From a virus, in the IMG/VR virus record IMGVR_UViG_3300027749_000163, positions 1-49,279 of that record: a DNA stretch of 49,279 nt; one strand, given 5' to 3'. The position numbers and the translations under genes are program-made. Under the pieces are notes generated by a model that did no database searches, was not told where the DNA came from, and saw only the letters and a list, made by a program, of their open reading frames with translations. The stretch's first letter is position 1, and each line of letters opens with the position of its first letter. Shown here piece by piece: positions 46,346 through 49,279 of the stretch.

Positions 46346-47290
46346 ATGTCTGTTATTTCATACTTCGGAGGTAAATCTTCAAACACATTCATGGAGTTCA
46401 TTAACTCCAAAATACCCAGAACAGGGATAAAAACCTATTTAGAGCCATTTTCCGGCTCTATGGGAACATATATGGACGATGATAGTCTTTTCTTTGAAAC
46501 CGTCGTCTATAACGATAAAAATAGGCACCAAGTTAACTTATATAAGTGTTGTTCTGAGCCTGAAAAGTTTTTAGCTGTATTGGAAAAGTTCAAGCAAACT
46601 AAATTACATACTGAATTAACAGACCCATTACAAAAATGGGATTTCTATAAAGCTATTTATAGAGAATATGTTAAAAATGATTTTTTAGATAATATGGATT
46701 TTGAAATAGGTGACTTTAAAAAAGCCGCTATGTATGCATTTCTTATTACATCAGCTCACAATTCAGTTTATCCAAGAGGAGCTGGATTTAATGGTTATAA
46801 GAAAGCTAATGATAAACTAAAGTTAGAAACTTTAATTACTAAATTAAAAAAGAATACCTATACTGATAAATTAATTTCTATTAAAGAATATCTAAATATA
46901 GATTTTGAAGAACTTATTAGAAAATATGATTCACCAGAAACATATTTATATTTAGACCCACCATATTATCGTTATGATGAAGCTACTGGTGAAGATGACG
47001 CAAAAAGATTATTTTGGTATGGAGCTGATAAAGAAGGTATGTTTGGACCAGCTTCTCATAGAAGATTATTAGAATTAATTAAAAATACAGAAGCTAGATG
47101 GTCTTTATCATATTATTATTTTCCATTATTGGAAGAATTATTACCTAAGGATAAATATCTTTGGTTTGATAAAGAAGTTTTTAGAAGCTCGGCACATGGT
47201 GGTAATAATTCCGAAAGCAAAGGTGCACAAGCAAAAGGTGTTGAAATGTTGATATTAAACTATAACCCTGAAACAGGAGAAAAACTTTAA
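46346..47290 (+). CDS. Second Dam-like DNA adenine methyltransferase
   Basis: 314 residues. FGGK start (SYFGGKSSNT), SAM-binding YLEPFSGSMG (31-40), VYNDKNRHQVNLYKC and the catalytic DPPY at 204-207 (YLYLDPPYYRY). The C-terminal third (GADKEGMFGPASHRRLLELI) and the middle differ strongly from the methylase at 39142, so they are probably not recent duplicates and may methylate different sites. Confidence 0.86.
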   Translation: MSVISYFGGKSSNTFMEFINSKIPRTGIKTYLEPFSGSMGTYMDDDSLFFETVVYNDKNRHQVNLYKCCSEPEKFLAVLEKFKQTKLHTELTDPLQKWDFYKAIYREYVKNDFLDNMDFEIGDFKKAAMYAFLITSAHNSVYPRGAGFNGYKKANDKLKLETLITKLKKNTYTDKLISIKEYLNIDFEELIRKYDSPETYLYLDPPYYRYDEATGEDDAKRLFWYGADKEGMFGPASHRRLLELIKNTEARWSLSYYYFPLLEELLPKDKYLWFDKEVFRSSAHGGNNSESKGAQAKGVEMLILNYNPETGEKL

Positions 47291-47291
47291 A

Positions 47292-47933
47292 ATGAAAATA
47301 GCAGATTTGACAATAGAAGATTTTATTATTGATAATAAGGTTATAGAACAGCAAATAGTTATTGATAAAACTATTAATATGAAGTTTTATTCTACTTATG
47401 ACGAAGTAATGGAAGATTTAGACTTATTAAGAGTTATAGGACATAGCAACTCTCAATTAAGAGGAGATAATGGATTTCCAATTTTTAAAAATAAAAAAGG
47501 AATATTCCACAGAATGATTAGTGCTTCAACTAACATATCGGTAGCTGGTAGATGTGGACCAGGTAATTTATATCTTGTTGGTACAGAAGTATGGAAGATT
47601 ATAGTGGAATTAGGATATGAGTATATTGATGACTTTGCACCTAAATCGTGTGAAAATTTGGAACCATATGAAGTACTATGCTGTAGATTATTTGCAAAAG
47701 ATTGGATTAATCCAAAAGCTAAAATATTTGATAAAAATTACAAAGTAATTGATAGTGATAATGAATACTTTTATAATCCATATTATCAATTTTCTGGATT
47801 TACTGCTAGGTTAGAAACACATATTTTAGCTGACAAAAGAGATACAACTATTAATGATATTTTAGATATAGAAGAAATTATTATTAAAGAAACTTTTAAA
47901 GATAAAATTAAAAAAATATTAGGAATAAAATGA
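47292..47933 (+). CDS. Hypothetical protein
   Basis: 213 residues. Contains LRVIGHSNSQLRGDNGFPIF and ISASTNISVAGRCGPGNLYL, which hint at a compact globular protein, but no family is recognised. ADKRDTTINDILD near the C-terminus loosely recalls the RIDEILND tail seen elsewhere. The gene follows the methylase by one base and overlaps the isomerase gene by 4 bases. Confidence 0.62.
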   Translation: MKIADLTIEDFIIDNKVIEQQIVIDKTINMKFYSTYDEVMEDLDLLRVIGHSNSQLRGDNGFPIFKNKKGIFHRMISASTNISVAGRCGPGNLYLVGTEVWKIIVELGYEYIDDFAPKSCENLEPYEVLCCRLFAKDWINPKAKIFDKNYKVIDSDNEYFYNPYYQFSGFTARLETHILADKRDTTINDILDIEEIIIKETFKDKIKKILGIK

Positions 47934-48364
47934 AAATAAGTATAGGAAATGATCATGCAGGTTATGAACTTAAAGCTGATATAGTAAATTTTTTACACGA
48001 AAAGGGAATTGACACAATCAACTTTGGTACTAATGACGCAGATTCAGTGGATTATCCAGATTTTGCACATGCAGTTATGCAATCTTTAACAACTGAAGAA
48101 ACAGAATTATCAATTTTAATCTGTGGGACGGGTAATGGGATAGCAATGACAGCTAATAAATGGAATGGCGTAAGAGCTGCTTTATGTTGGAAACCAGAAA
48201 TTGCTATATTAGCGAGGCAACACAATGACGCAAATGTTTTATGCTTACCAGCAAGGTTTTTAGAAACAGATGAAGCATTGAATATAGTAGAAGTTTTCTT
48301 GGAAACTGAATTTGAAGGTGGAAGACACCAAAAAAGAATTGATAAAATAAATACACAAATATAA
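47930..48364 (+). CDS. rpiB: Ribose-5-phosphate isomerase B
   Basis: 144 residues, the usual size. Interconverts ribulose 5-phosphate and ribose 5-phosphate in the pentose phosphate pathway. Signature segments: ISIGNDHAGYELK (4-15), VDYPDFAHAV (40-49), CGTGNGIAMTANKWNGVRAA with the catalytic Cys65, ARQHNDANVL (93-102) and FEGGRHQKRI. All match RpiB, with the same Cys65 position as the E. coli enzyme. It would raise ribose 5-phosphate for nucleotide synthesis. Overlaps both neighbours by 1-4 bases in a tight operon. Confidence 0.92.
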   Translation: MKISIGNDHAGYELKADIVNFLHEKGIDTINFGTNDADSVDYPDFAHAVMQSLTTEETELSILICGTGNGIAMTANKWNGVRAALCWKPEIAILARQHNDANVLCLPARFLETDEALNIVEVFLETEFEGGRHQKRIDKINTQI

Positions 48365-49080
48365 TGGCACTACCACACTTTGAAAAAATAGAAATACCGA
48401 AATCAAAATTAAATTTTGAAATAGAATATAAACTTCCATCTATCATGGAAACAAAAGAGCGTTTAATAGACTCTGATGTAATTGATGTTAAGATTACCGG
48501 GGAAACATTCGCACCAAGTTTTATAATAAGATTTTCAAATGAATTAGTTTTTGAGAAATTAAAAAATTGGTATAACGTAATTTGGAATTCATCTGGACAA
48601 ATGTCTTATAAAATGGATATTGTAGGTGATATAATTATCAAACAACATGATAAAACTGGACTTGTATTGAGAGAATTACATTTTTTTGCTGCACAAGTAA
48701 AATGCATCACCGAAAGTGAGTTTCACTATGAGGTTGAGTTTATAGCTGACTTTTTTGAAGATAAATATTGTGATTCTAAACCTTTGGATGTCACATTTTC
48801 CGGAAAATCAGTTAGCAACACTAAAGATTTAACTACATTTAACGGTTATCATACGACAGAGATTAAAAAGGGTGAAATTGGTACTATATCTAAAATTCAA
48901 GAAGAATTAGATGAATTAAAAGATGCTGAAAAGCAAAATTCTAAGATAATGATGATGGTCGAATTATCAGATTTATACGGAGCGTTAGAAGAATTTTGTT
49001 TAGCACAAAAATTAACAATAGAGGATTTGAGAATATTCTCAGATATAACAAAAAGGGCATTTAAAAATGGGCGCAGATAG
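48364..49080 (+). CDS. MazG-type pyrophosphohydrolase fused to an unknown N-terminal domain
   Basis: 238 residues. Residues ~165-238 are a complete phage MazG-like domain: IKKGEIGTISKIQEELDELK (E180, E181, E184), VELSDLYGALEEF (E200, D203) and DITKRAFKNGRR; these acids hold the Mg ions that cleave NTPs or (p)ppGpp. Residues 1-150 are a different, beta-rich domain of unknown origin (ALPHFEKIEIPKSKLNFEIE, QVKCITESEFHYEVEFIADF), with some likeness to phage tail tube-type proteins. The fusion frame is continuous. Overlaps the isomerase stop by one base. Confidence 0.78.
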   Translation: MALPHFEKIEIPKSKLNFEIEYKLPSIMETKERLIDSDVIDVKITGETFAPSFIIRFSNELVFEKLKNWYNVIWNSSGQMSYKMDIVGDIIIKQHDKTGLVLRELHFFAAQVKCITESEFHYEVEFIADFFEDKYCDSKPLDVTFSGKSVSNTKDLTTFNGYHTTEIKKGEIGTISKIQEELDELKDAEKQNSKIMMMVELSDLYGALEEFCLAQKLTIEDLRIFSDITKRAFKNGRR

Positions 49081-49279
49081 CATAAACTGGCAAAGATTAA
49101 TGACTGCATTAAATTATTATAATGCTGAAACATATAGGACAATTGATTTAGATTGGACTATGGACGTTAAAACATCTAGTATTACTAAACCAATTGATAG
49201 AAAAGATTTTTTTATTAACGACAGAGCTTTAGTAGCATCTGGTGAGCAATCATTTATAGAAATGATGATTACTAATCAA
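49067..49279 (+). CDS. Unknown protein, 3' end outside window
   Basis: The ATG at 49067 (MGADSINWQRLMTALNYYNA) opens 71 codons that run off the right edge. It overlaps the MazG gene by 14 bases, which supports translation. The visible part (YNAETYRTIDLDWTMDVKTS) resembles the start of a small-molecule ligase or synthetase-like phage protein, but too little is present to assign it. Confidence 0.6.
   Translation, partial: MGADSINWQRLMTALNYYNAETYRTIDLDWTMDVKTSSITKPIDRKDFFINDRALVASGEQSFIEMMITNQ

Noticed and set aside
1-49279. tRNA genes
   Set aside because: I looked through the intergenic gaps for cloverleafs with a TTCRA loop and found none apart from the tmRNA ends; a tRNAscan run would settle it.

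Overview
This window is a piece of a large, very AT-rich myovirus genome of the T4 superfamily. It was read by eye; no database search was run. The T4-type core is recognisable: small and large terminase subunits (gp16/gp17-like), head-completion nuclease (gp4-like), portal (gp20-like), prohead protease (gp21-like), major capsid protein (gp23-like), baseplate wedge gp25-like, a gp15-like tail completion protein, clamp-loader ATPase (gp44-like) and a late sigma factor (gp55-like). The host is probably a member of the Bacteroidota. Starts lack Shine-Dalgarno sequences and sit behind A-rich leaders, and at least five units carry the Bacteroidota promoter TTTG-N19/20-TAnnTTTG.

Layout. 1-4.7 kb: a large virion-like gene open at the left edge, small unknowns, two small basic proteins and the putative small terminase. 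4.7-9 kb: the large terminase gene, broken at its Walker A motif by an atypically split intein, with a homing endonuclease and a small gene lying between the two halves. 9-16.3 kb: a ClpS/UVR/HAD operon, two membrane or exported coiled-coil proteins, a capsid-targeting-like protein with GQPAAQ repeats, a type II glutamine synthetase, a ribbon-helix-helix protein, a cysteine hydrolase, gp25, gp44 and gp15-like genes. 16.4-23.3 kb: a frameshifted HNH gene, several virion-like small proteins, gp55, small unknowns and gp4. 23.5-31.5 kb: the head module: portal, a protease fused to a repetitive scaffold domain, major capsid protein and two related beta-rich proteins. 31.6-44.3 kb: mostly minus-strand accessory genes (zincless Fpg/Nei glycosylase, 2H phosphoesterase, DUF723 endonuclease, polymerase-A-like palm protein, Dam-like methylase, ligase-like protein), plus a glycosyltransferase, an acetyltransferase and a zinc peptidase. 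44.3-49.3 kb: a phage tmRNA, a Cys/His-rich exported peptide, an LMW phosphatase, an ATPase, a second Dam-like methylase, ribose-5-phosphate isomerase B and a MazG fusion, ending in a gene open at the right edge.

How it may work together. gp55 with a repeated TATATATACT element suggests a T4-like late programme for capsid and tail genes. Many small proteins begin with M-K-x-I-K-x-F-E-x-F, which looks like a capsid-targeting peptide. [LI]-N-E sites that a gp21-type protease could cut occur at domain borders of the protease-scaffold fusion, near the capsid protein N-terminus and in several of the small proteins. tmRNA, ClpS and a UVR-domain protein point to phage control of host Clp proteolysis. 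Glutamine synthetase, RpiB and MazG point to nitrogen, pentose and nucleotide metabolism. The most notable items are the split-intein terminase, the protease-scaffold fusion, the capsid-targeting-like peptide family and the tmRNA with a long tag.
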